In this document: positions 57,839 through 64,000 of the stretch, piece after piece
Layout of the letters: every line of letters starts with the position of its first letter
Position numbering within the stretch: the first letter of the stretch is position 1
Origin: Paracoccus sp. M683
GTDB lineage: Bacteria; Pseudomonadota; Alphaproteobacteria; Rhodobacterales; Rhodobacteraceae
Assembly (NCBI RefSeq): GCF_007096355.1
Contig: NZ_VKDF01000005.1
Coordinates: forward strand, 1-64,000
DNA length: 64,000 bases
Direction: 5' to 3'
Made by a program: the position numbers and the translations under genes
Notes under the pieces: generated by a model
The model's input: the letters and a program-made list of their open reading frames with translations, nothing else
Databases searched by the model: none
Told to the model about the DNA's origin: nothing

Positions 57839-58639
57839 ATGGCCCATCATCCGCTGTTTCCCGATCTGGTGGTGAACGGTCAGGCGGTCCCGCAGGCGCT
57901 GGTGGCGGCCGAAACCCAGCACCACCCCGCGCCCAAAGGCAAGCCCGGCATCGCCTGGCGCAAGGCCGCCAATGCCATGGCGATCCGCACCCTGCTGCTG
58001 CAAGAGGCCGACCGGCGCGGCATCATCGCCGATCCCGCGCAACTGGCGCCGGGCCGCCACGAAACCGATGACGAGGCGCGGATTCGCGCCCTGCTGGAAG
58101 CGGCCGTCACGGTCACGCGCCCCTCCGAGGACGAGATCCGCGCCGAATGGGCGCGCGATCCCGACCGGTTCCGCGCCCCGCCTCTGTGGGAGGTTTCGCA
58201 TATCCTGTGCGCCTGCGATCCGCGCGACGATGCGGCAAGCGCGGCCGCACAGGCGCGCGCGCTGGATCTGACGCGCCAGGCGCTGGCCGATCCGGCGGGG
58301 TTTGCCCGGCTGGCGGCCACGGCGTCCGATTGCGGATCGAAATCGGCGGGGGGGGCGCTTGGGCAGCTTGGTCCCGGCGACACCGTGCCCGAGTTCGAAT
58401 CCGCCTTGCGTGCTCTGGCTGAGAGGCAGATCACCCCCGAGCCGGTTCTGACCCGGCATGGCTGGCATGTCATCCGCATGGACGGTCTGGCGAGGGGCAG
58501 GGTGCTACCCTATGAAACGGTCCGTGACCGGCTGGCCGACGCGATCGAGAAGCTGGCCTGGGCGCGGGCTGCGCGTCAATTTGTTGCGCAACTGGTTGAC
58601 GAAGCACGGATCAACGGCGCAGATTTGGGGCCTGCCTGA
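57839..58639 (+). CDS. parvulin-type peptidyl-prolyl isomerase in the nar operon
   Basis: The 266-residue protein has a parvulin (rotamase) domain at about 115-225 (LWEVSHILCACDPRDD..., GGALGQLGPGDTVPEFESALRAL..., LTRHGWHVIRMDG) after a helical N-terminal part, the layout of NifM-like PPIases. No signal peptide is seen, so it is probably cytoplasmic. It starts 4 bp after narI, inside the operon, and may help the folding or cofactor loading of the nitrate reductase subunits. The client is inferred from position. Confidence 0.87.
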   Translation: MAHHPLFPDLVVNGQAVPQALVAAETQHHPAPKGKPGIAWRKAANAMAIRTLLLQEADRRGIIADPAQLAPGRHETDDEARIRALLEAAVTVTRPSEDEIRAEWARDPDRFRAPPLWEVSHILCACDPRDDAASAAAQARALDLTRQALADPAGFARLAATASDCGSKSAGGALGQLGPGDTVPEFESALRALAERQITPEPVLTRHGWHVIRMDGLARGRVLPYETVRDRLADAIEKLAWARAARQFVAQLVDEARINGADLGPA

Positions 58640-58653
58640 CGAGGAGGTAGCAG

Positions 58654-59217
58654 GTGACAATCCAGCGTGCCAACGAAAGGACCGCCCTTGACGATCTGGC
58701 CCCGACAGATCTGCGGCTGCTTGCGGACCCGCTGGAATTCATCAAGGTCGATCACATCCACATGCGCGCCGTCTGCATCGCGATGGAACAGGTCGCGGCC
58801 AGCGACAGTCCCGATCCGCAGGTCGTGGCGGCGCTGGTCGGTTTTCTCGACCGGGAACTGGCCCTGCTGATCGTCGATGAGGATGTCGACCTGCACGATC
58901 TGCTGCTGGCCCGCTGTCTGCCCGAGGACGAGATCGAGCCGACGCTGGACAGGGTCGAGGCCGAGCATCAGGCCCTGTCCGACATGATCCCCGACATGCT
59001 GGCGATGTTCACGTCGCTGCATGCCGCACAGCGAGCCGCCAGTCCCGATGAGGCAGCTCTGATCCAGCGTTTCTCGGCGCTGCTCAGGCGGCATGTCATG
59101 ATCGAGAATGCCGTTGTGCTGCCTTTTGCGCGGGCGCGGCTTGATCAGGATGATCTGGCCCTGTTGCGCGACAGCATGGCCGCCCGCCGGGGTGCGAATG
59201 GGGCAAGGGCAGGCTGA
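58654..59217 (+). CDS. hemerythrin HHE-domain protein
   Basis: The 187-residue four-helix protein has the histidines and acids of an HHE diiron site: DHIHMRAVC (about 32-40), DLHDLL, EAEHQAL and LLRRHVMIENAVVLPFAR. It starts with GTG after GAGGAGG, 14 bp past the parvulin gene, as the last gene of the nar unit. Such proteins bind oxygen or nitric oxide or repair Fe-S centres. A role in protecting the nitrate reductase from NO is plausible but unproven. Confidence 0.85.
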   Translation: MTIQRANERTALDDLAPTDLRLLADPLEFIKVDHIHMRAVCIAMEQVAASDSPDPQVVAALVGFLDRELALLIVDEDVDLHDLLLARCLPEDEIEPTLDRVEAEHQALSDMIPDMLAMFTSLHAAQRAASPDEAALIQRFSALLRRHVMIENAVVLPFARARLDQDDLALLRDSMAARRGANGARAG

Positions 59218-59230
59218 CCCGCCGCGCATA

Positions 59231-59917
59231 TCAGCCGATGATTTTACAGGCCGCCGCCGCCGCACCAAAGCCATTGCCGATATTGACTGCCAGCACCCCC
59301 GGCGCACAGCTGGCCAGCGCCGCCGTCAGTGCCGCCTGTCCCCCGGCCGAAACGCCATAGCCCACCGGCGAGGGCACCGCGATCACCACCCCCGGCACCA
59401 GCCCGGCCAGTGCGGAAAACAGCGCGCCCTCCATCCCTGCCACGGCGATCAGGACGCGGAACCGCGCCAGTTCCTCGGCCGCATCCATCAGCCGCCACAG
59501 GCCGGCCACGCCGATATCGGCAAAGACCGGCGCCGCGATGCCGTGAAAGGCCAGTGCGCGGCGCGCCTCTTCCACTACGGGCATATCCGAGGTGCCGGCC
59601 GATACCAGCGCGACCTGATCGCTGCGCAGTTCCGCCTGCGGCCAGCCGCCGAACACGGCGGTGCGTGACAGCGGGCAGTAATCCAGCGCGAAATCGCCCG
59701 CCAGCGCGTCATGGGCGGGGGCGGTCAGCCGGGTCAGGAACAGTCGTGCCTGCCGGTCGCGGGCCTGCGTCAGGATGGCGCGGATATGGTCGGGGGTCTT
59801 GCCTTCGCAAAACACCGCCTCGGGGATGCCGGTGCGGGCCCTGCGCTGCCAGTCCATGCGAATGGCGGGGTCCGGGGGGCCGGCAGGGCCGGGGGCAGGG
59901 GCAGAGGGGTCAGCCAT
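59231..59917 (-). CDS. larB: pyridinium-3,5-biscarboxylic acid mononucleotide synthase
   Basis: The 228-residue LarB protein resembles the PurE carboxylase fold and shows VSAGTSDMPVVEEA, VIAVAGMEGALFSALAGLVPGVVIAVPSPVGYG and NIGNGFGAAAAA near the end. LarB carboxylates and hydrolyses nicotinic acid adenine dinucleotide in nickel-pincer cofactor synthesis. It starts 8 bp inside the larE end. It converges with the hemerythrin gene. No larC (nickel insertion) or larA (racemase) lies in the window. Confidence 0.9.
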   Translation of the reverse strand: MADPSAPAPGPAGPPDPAIRMDWQRRARTGIPEAVFCEGKTPDHIRAILTQARDRQARLFLTRLTAPAHDALAGDFALDYCPLSRTAVFGGWPQAELRSDQVALVSAGTSDMPVVEEARRALAFHGIAAPVFADIGVAGLWRLMDAAEELARFRVLIAVAGMEGALFSALAGLVPGVVIAVPSPVGYGVSAGGQAALTAALASCAPGVLAVNIGNGFGAAAAACKIIG

Positions 59918-60719
59918 GCAGGAAGGCCGATCCGCGACGATAGGGGACGATCGACAGCAGCGACCGGCCGGCATTGTCGCAAAGCTGTTGGGCCGTGGTT
60001 GCAAGCCGCTGGTAAAGTGCGGCATCGGCGATCAGCGCCTCGGACAGTTCCAGCCTGATCCCCCGCGCAACCACCCGACAGCGCAGCGTTTTTCCGGGCG
60101 CCATCTGCGTCAGCGCCCGCTCGACCTGTTCGACAAAGCCCAGATCCTCGGGCGTGACGGTCAGCCCGGTCTCGATCCGGCTGGCAAGGCAGGGCTGGGC
60201 GGGCAGTTCGGCAATATCGTCCAGCCCGAACTGGCGGGCCATGGCGCGGATATCGGCCTTGGTCATGCCGGCCTCGACAAAGGGATGGCAAACGCGGCGC
60301 TCGCTGGCGGCCTGAAGGCCGGGCCGATAGTCACCCAGATCGTCCAGATTGGCGCCTGACGCGATGGTGCCGGGCACCGATGCGGCAATCCGGTCATACA
60401 GGTTGGACTTGCAGAAATAACAGCGATTGACCGGGTTGCGCAGATAGTCGGGATCGGCGAATTCCCCGGCCTCCAGCACAAGCAGATGCCAGCCGTGACG
60501 CCGGGCGTGGTCGCGCACGCGGGCTGTGGCCTCGGCCGGGACGGCGGGCGAGACGGCATGGCAGACCGTCACCCCGTCGCCCACTGGCGGCAGGCAATGG
60601 GCTGCATGGGCCAGCGTCATGCTGTCGACCCCGCCACTGACCGCAAGCACCAGCCGGTCATGCCGGGCCAGCACGGCGCGCAGCCGATCTTGCGGGTGGT
60701 CCTGCCCTGTTGCCTTCAT
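59910..60719 (-). CDS. larE: ATP-dependent sulfur transferase of nickel-pincer cofactor synthesis
   Basis: The 269-residue PP-loop enzyme has SGGVDSM at 28-34 and three cysteines, Cys100 and Cys103 (NRCYFCKSNLYD) and Cys167 (PAQPCLASRIETG). A three-Cys set has been linked to LarE proteins that carry a [4Fe-4S] cluster and so can turn over repeatedly, in contrast to those that give up one cysteine per reaction. It makes the thioacids of the cofactor. The ATG at 60719 is the family start; the open frame continues to 61262 through the riboswitch region and is not coding. Confidence 0.9.
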   Translation of the reverse strand: MKATGQDHPQDRLRAVLARHDRLVLAVSGGVDSMTLAHAAHCLPPVGDGVTVCHAVSPAVPAEATARVRDHARRHGWHLLVLEAGEFADPDYLRNPVNRCYFCKSNLYDRIAASVPGTIASGANLDDLGDYRPGLQAASERRVCHPFVEAGMTKADIRAMARQFGLDDIAELPAQPCLASRIETGLTVTPEDLGFVEQVERALTQMAPGKTLRCRVVARGIRLELSEALIADAALYQRLATTAQQLCDNAGRSLLSIVPYRRGSAFLHG

Positions 60720-60859
60720 CCCAGACTTGTCCCTGCGGTTTCTGCCGGTCACGATGGTCGCAAACGCCGCCATGATCAAGGCCGGGGCGGGAAGGGCAGG
60801 GGGCGGAACGGCGCCTTGCGCCAATGCCCGCGCGATATTCCCCCGGCGCCTGTCGCTTC

Positions 60860-60891
60860 CGCTTGACAAGCGGGGGGTGGCTGCCTCAGGT
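60860..60891 (+). promoter_or_regulatory. candidate promoter of the cobalamin riboswitch transcript
   Basis: A perfect TTGACA (60863-60868) lies inside the 13-bp palindrome CGCTTGACAAGCG (60860-60872). At 17 bp follows TCAGGT (60886-60891), a weak -10. A start about 7 bp later would fall at the first base pair of the riboswitch. Confidence 0.4.
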
Positions 60892-60897
60892 GAGGGC

Positions 60898-61064
60898 GCG
60901 CTGGTTCCTGTCCCATGGCAGGCGAAGAGGGAATGCAAAAGGGCCGAAAGACCCCGAAGCAGCCGCCCCCGCGACCGTGACCGGAGAGGTCGCCCGATGC
61001 CACTGGCAAATGCCGGGAAGGTGGGCCGACCGTTTGATCCGCAAGCCGGGAGACCTGCCAGCGC
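60898..61064 (+). promoter_or_regulatory. cobalamin (AdoCbl-type) riboswitch
   Basis: The 5' arm GCGCTGG (60898-60904) pairs perfectly with CCAGCGC (61058-61064) to close the aptamer. Inside are the family landmarks: GAGGGAATGC, GCCGAAAGACCCC, AGCAGCCGCCCCCGCGACCG (B12-box core), GCCACTGGCAAATGCCGGGAAGG and GCAAGCCGGGAGACCTGCC. It lies upstream of DUF1636-cobW-cobN, all of cobalt/B12 metabolism. Repression by cobalamin is expected. The 114 bp between it and the DUF1636 start holds the switching part, whose fold I could not settle. Confidence 0.92.
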
Positions 61065-61178
61065 ATGATGTTTACGGGCGGACGGGGTGATCCGCGACCG
61101 GCAGGCAAGATGTCGGCTGCGTTGCCCCCTCTTGTCCGTCTGGCCCCTGACCCCGAAAGCCATCAGGGAAGGGCCGCG

Positions 61179-61541
61179 ATGCGCGCGATCTTGCATGTCT
61201 GCACCACCTGCCGCGGGGTCTCGGGCGAGGCCGCCGAGCCGCGTCCGGGTGCGCTGTTGCATGACGCGCTGGCGGGCGGTGATCTGCCCGAAGGTGTGGA
61301 ACTGCGCCCGGTCGAATGCCTGTCGGCCTGTTCGCAGGGCTGTTCCGTCGCCTTATCCGCGCCGGGCAAGTGGTCCTATGTCTATGGCCGCCTTGGCCCC
61401 GATGATGCCGCCGACATCCTGACCGGCGCCGCCGCCTATGCCGCCGCCCCTGACGGGCTGGTTCCCTGGCGCGAGCGCCCCACCATTTTCCGCAAGCAAA
61501 GCCTTGCCCGCATCCCGCCATTCAGCATCCCGCAGGAGTGA
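61179..61541 (+). CDS. DUF1636 small thioredoxin-like/ferredoxin-like metal-binding protein
   Basis: The 120-residue protein has CTTCRG at 8-13 and VECLSACSQGCSVAL at about 46-60, a four- or five-cysteine set like that of thioredoxin-like [2Fe-2S] ferredoxins. DUF1636 genes commonly sit with cobW and cobN. The start at 61179 follows GGGAAGGG; the frame is open upstream to 61065, through the riboswitch end, which is not coding. It lies 3 bp before cobW. Electron transfer or metal delivery for cobalt insertion is a possible role, not shown by sequence. Confidence 0.85.
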   Translation: MRAILHVCTTCRGVSGEAAEPRPGALLHDALAGGDLPEGVELRPVECLSACSQGCSVALSAPGKWSYVYGRLGPDDAADILTGAAAYAAAPDGLVPWRERPTIFRKQSLARIPPFSIPQE

Positions 61542-61544
61542 TCC

Positions 61545-62591
61545 ATGACCGATCTCACGAAAATCCCCGTCACCGTCATCACCGGCTTTCTGGGCTCGGG
61601 GAAAACCACGCTGATCCGGCATCTGATGGCCAATCCGCAGGGCAAGCGGCTGGCGGTTCTGGTCAATGAATTCGGCACCGTGGGCGTGGATGGCGAGATC
61701 CTGAAAAGCTGCGCCGATGAAAGCTGCCCGGCGGAAAATATCCTCGAACTCTCGAACGGCTGCATCTGCTGCACGGTCGCCGATGACTTCATCCCGACGC
61801 TGGAACGGCTGATGGCCATGCCCCGCAAACCCGATCATATCCTGATCGAGACCTCGGGTCTGGCCCTGCCCAAGCCCTTGCTCAAGGCGTTCGACTGGCC
61901 CGCGATCCGTTCGCGCATCACCGTCGACGGGGTGATCGCGCTGGCCGATGCCGAGGCCGTGGCGGCAGGCCGTTTCGCCCCGGACGAGGCCGCCGTTCAG
62001 GCGCAGCGCGAGGCAGATGACAGCCTCGACCACGAAACGCCGCTGTCCGAGGTGTTCGAGGATCAGATCGCCTGCGCCGATGTGGTGCTGCTGACCAAGG
62101 CCGATCTGGTCGACCAGGCCGCGCTGGACGCCGCCCGCGCCGCGATCGAGGCCGAGGCCCCGCGCCCCCTGCCGATCCTGCCCGTGACCGAAGGCGCGGT
62201 CGATCCGCGCGTGATCCTTGGCCTTGGCGCGGCGGCCGAGGATGATCTGGACGCCCGCCCCAGCCATCACGACGGCGCGGACGATCACGAGCACGAGGAT
62301 TTCGACACCGTCGTCATCGACCTGCCCGAGATTGACAGCCCCGCCACGCTGGTCACCGCCATCGAGCGGCTGGCCCGCGAACAGAACATCCTGCGGGTCA
62401 AGGGCTATGTCGCCGTCGCGGGCAAGCCCATGCGCCTGCTGGTTCAGGCCGTGGGCGCGCGGGTGCGGCATCAATATGACCGGCCATGGGGCAGCCAGCC
62501 GCGCATCTCGCAACTGGTGGTCATCGCCGAGCATGACGATATCGACGCGGGCGCCATCCGCGCCGTGCTGACCGACAGCGTGCCCGCCTGA
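61545..62591 (+). CDS. cobW: CobW GTPase metallochaperone
   Basis: The 348-residue G3E-family GTPase has Walker A GFLGSGKTT (13-21), the metal-binding CxCC motif in NGCICCTV (about 67-74), TKAD for guanine binding and a His/Asp-rich stretch (SHHDGADDHEHEDFD, about 244-258) before the C-terminal domain. It is thought to load cobalt onto CobN for B12 synthesis. It follows DUF1636 by 3 bp and overlaps cobN by 1 bp (TGATG). Confidence 0.94.
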   Translation: MTDLTKIPVTVITGFLGSGKTTLIRHLMANPQGKRLAVLVNEFGTVGVDGEILKSCADESCPAENILELSNGCICCTVADDFIPTLERLMAMPRKPDHILIETSGLALPKPLLKAFDWPAIRSRITVDGVIALADAEAVAAGRFAPDEAAVQAQREADDSLDHETPLSEVFEDQIACADVVLLTKADLVDQAALDAARAAIEAEAPRPLPILPVTEGAVDPRVILGLGAAAEDDLDARPSHHDGADDHEHEDFDTVVIDLPEIDSPATLVTAIERLAREQNILRVKGYVAVAGKPMRLLVQAVGARVRHQYDRPWGSQPRISQLVVIAEHDDIDAGAIRAVLTDSVPA

Positions 62592-64000
62592 TGCATCTGA
62601 TCTTCCGCGAAAGTCACGGTCTGGACGAGACCGACACACCCTATGATCCCGGCCAGACGCCCGCGGATCTGGTGGTGCTGTCGTTTTCCGACAGCGACCT
62701 TGGCGCTTTCGCGGCGGGTTGGCGGCGGGCGGCGGGCGGCCTGCCCACGCTGCGGCTGTGCAATCTGGTGGCGCTGCGCCATCCGGTCTCGGTCGACAAT
62801 TACCTTGAGACCACGCTGGCGGGCGCGAAAGCCATCCTGATCCGCCTGATCGGGGGCGAGGCCTATTGGCCCTATGGTCTGGCCTCGATTCAGGATCTCG
62901 CGCGGCGCAGGGGGATCGCGCTTGCGGTATTGCCGGGCGATGGGCGCGTCGATGAACGGCTGGATCAGGTTTCCACCCTGCCGGTGGCCCTCTTGCGCGA
63001 ACTGGCGGCGCTTTGCGACAGCGGCGGGGCGGTGGCGGCGCAGGCCGCGCTGGCGCTGATGGCGCAGGTGACGGGTCTGCCTGCGGCGCCGGTTCCGGGG
63101 CAGGCCGCGCTGCCGGATTGGGGGTTCTATGATCCCGAGGCGGGCGTGATCGACGCCCCGCCGCCCGGCCCGCTGGCGCTGGTCAGCTTCTATCGCAGCT
63201 ATCTGACCGCCGCCGATACCGGCCCCGTCGACGCGCTGATCCATGCCCTGCGGGCGCAGGGGATGGCCGCTTGCGGCGTATTTGCGCCCTCGCTGAAGGC
63301 CGCCGGTTTCGCCGATTGGCTGGCGGGCGCGCTGCCCCAGCCCCCCGCCGCCATCGTCAATGCCACCGGCTTCTCGGTCCGCTCTGACATCGGCCAGACG
63401 CCCTTTGACCGCTACGGCTGCCCGGTCTTTCAGGTCGCACTATCCACCAATCGCCGCCGCGAATGGGCGGGGTCCGAACGTGGGCTGTCCCCGTCTGACC
63501 TCGCCATGCATGTGGTTCTGCCCGAGGTTGATGGCCGCATCTTCGCCGGGGTTGCCAGCTTCAAATCCCCCGAACCGCGCGATCCGGCCCTGCAATTCAG
63601 CCGCTTCGCCCATCGCGCCGATCCCGACTGCACCCTTGCCATCACCGCCCGCGTCGCCGCCTGGCACCGGCTGGCCACCACGCCCACGGCGGAACGTCAG
63701 GTGGCGCTGGTCCTATCGACCTATCCGGGGCGCGAGTGGCAAATGGCCCATGCGGTCGGCCTCGACGCGCCGGCCTCGGGCGATGCGGTGGCGCGGATGC
63801 TGGCGGATCAGGGCTATGACGTGCCGCCCGGTCCCGACGCCGCCGCGCTGGTGACGGAGCGCATCGACTGGCCGCTGGCCGAGTATCTGGCCGCGTTGCA
63901 GACCCTGCCTGCGCGCCTTCGCGAAGACCTGATCCTCGCATGGGGTGCCCCCGAAACCGAACCTGTCGTGAAGGGCGGCAGCTTCCGCTTTGCCGCCATC
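62591..64000 (+). CDS. cobN: cobaltochelatase subunit CobN, 5' part
   Basis: The first 470 codons of the large cobaltochelatase subunit are present and open to the window end. The N-terminus MHLIFRESHGLDETDTPYDPGQTPADLVVLSFSDSDLG and the segments RLIGGEAYWPYG, GFYDPEAGVIDAP and FSVRSDIGQTPFDRYGCPVFQ are typical of CobN, which inserts cobalt into hydrogenobyrinate diamide with CobS and CobT in the aerobic route. Full length would be about 1100-1250 residues. Confidence 0.93.
   Translation, partial: MHLIFRESHGLDETDTPYDPGQTPADLVVLSFSDSDLGAFAAGWRRAAGGLPTLRLCNLVALRHPVSVDNYLETTLAGAKAILIRLIGGEAYWPYGLASIQDLARRRGIALAVLPGDGRVDERLDQVSTLPVALLRELAALCDSGGAVAAQAALALMAQVTGLPAAPVPGQAALPDWGFYDPEAGVIDAPPPGPLALVSFYRSYLTAADTGPVDALIHALRAQGMAACGVFAPSLKAAGFADWLAGALPQPPAAIVNATGFSVRSDIGQTPFDRYGCPVFQVALSTNRRREWAGSERGLSPSDLAMHVVLPEVDGRIFAGVASFKSPEPRDPALQFSRFAHRADPDCTLAITARVAAWHRLATTPTAERQVALVLSTYPGREWQMAHAVGLDAPASGDAVARMLADQGYDVPPGPDAAALVTERIDWPLAEYLAALQTLPARLREDLILAWGAPETEPVVKGGSFRFAAI

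Noticed and set aside
59910-61262. LarE frame extended upstream to 61262
   Set aside because: The extension runs antisense through the cobalamin riboswitch and the DUF1636 leader; the LarE family starts at the ATG at 60719.

Overview
The window reads as chromosomal DNA of a GC-rich, denitrifying alphaproteobacterium of the Rhodobacteraceae/Paracoccaceae, most like Paracoccus. The evidence is a narR regulator divergent from a fused narK1-narK2 transporter ahead of narGHJI, many LysR/DeoR-controlled catabolic operons, TRAP and TTT importers, and dense gene packing with ATGA-type overlaps. I count 57 protein genes. The first (a BKACE-family enzyme) and the last (cobN) run off the ends. I saw no tRNA, rRNA, insertion sequence, prophage or CRISPR array.

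Layout. (1) 1-12440 makes and cleaves protocatechuate. It holds pcaCHG with a BKACE gene and a divergent pcaQ, then a minus-strand operon tctC-tctB-tctA-shikimate/quinate dehydrogenase-quiC. A LysR gene lies upstream, with a divergent flavoprotein and TIM-barrel pair beyond it. (2) 12456-19260 is a gallate/4-oxalomesaconate-type lower pathway (galB, metallo-hydrolase, type I extradiol dioxygenase, CHA aldolase, galD). Divergent to it are a DUF1932 dehydrogenase and a LysR regulator with two helix-turn-helix domains. (3) 19275-27066 is a minus-strand operon of DeoR, TRAP transporter, glutamine-synthetase-like ligase, aldehyde dehydrogenase and iron alcohol dehydrogenase. Facing it, 27231-31358 encodes a GlpA-like flavoprotein with a BFD-type Fe-S domain, a second flavoprotein and a glycerol-kinase-like FGGY kinase. 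A second DeoR gene and a Na/Pi cotransporter follow. (4) 33909-47319 holds an AraC regulator, a branched-chain-type ABC importer, an aromatic-aldehyde-type dehydrogenase, a second TRAP importer, a ThDP decarboxylase-like enzyme and an acyl-CoA ligase. (5) 47341-59217 is the nitrate respiration locus, narR / narK-narG-narH-narJ-narI, followed by a parvulin and a hemerythrin-domain gene. (6) 59231-60719 is larE-larB of nickel-pincer cofactor synthesis. (7) 60898-64000 is a cobalamin riboswitch followed by DUF1636-cobW-cobN.

How it fits together. Region 1 can import a cyclic carboxylate, oxidise shikimate/quinate, dehydrate 3-dehydroshikimate to protocatechuate (QuiC) and open the ring by ortho cleavage (PcaGH, PcaC). 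Region 2 handles a meta-cleavage route through 4-oxalomesaconate to pyruvate and oxaloacetate. The most striking non-coding signal is a bipartite LysR operator, TTAAC-N5-GTTAA followed exactly 35 bp later by TTGACGTTA. It occurs once upstream of tctC and once upstream of the divergent flavoprotein, so one LysR regulator probably controls both units. Other notable signals are GGCAA/TTGCC arrays beside both DeoR genes, very GC-rich hairpins after three solute-binding-protein genes, and a probable ATC start codon on a periplasmic metallo-hydrolase.
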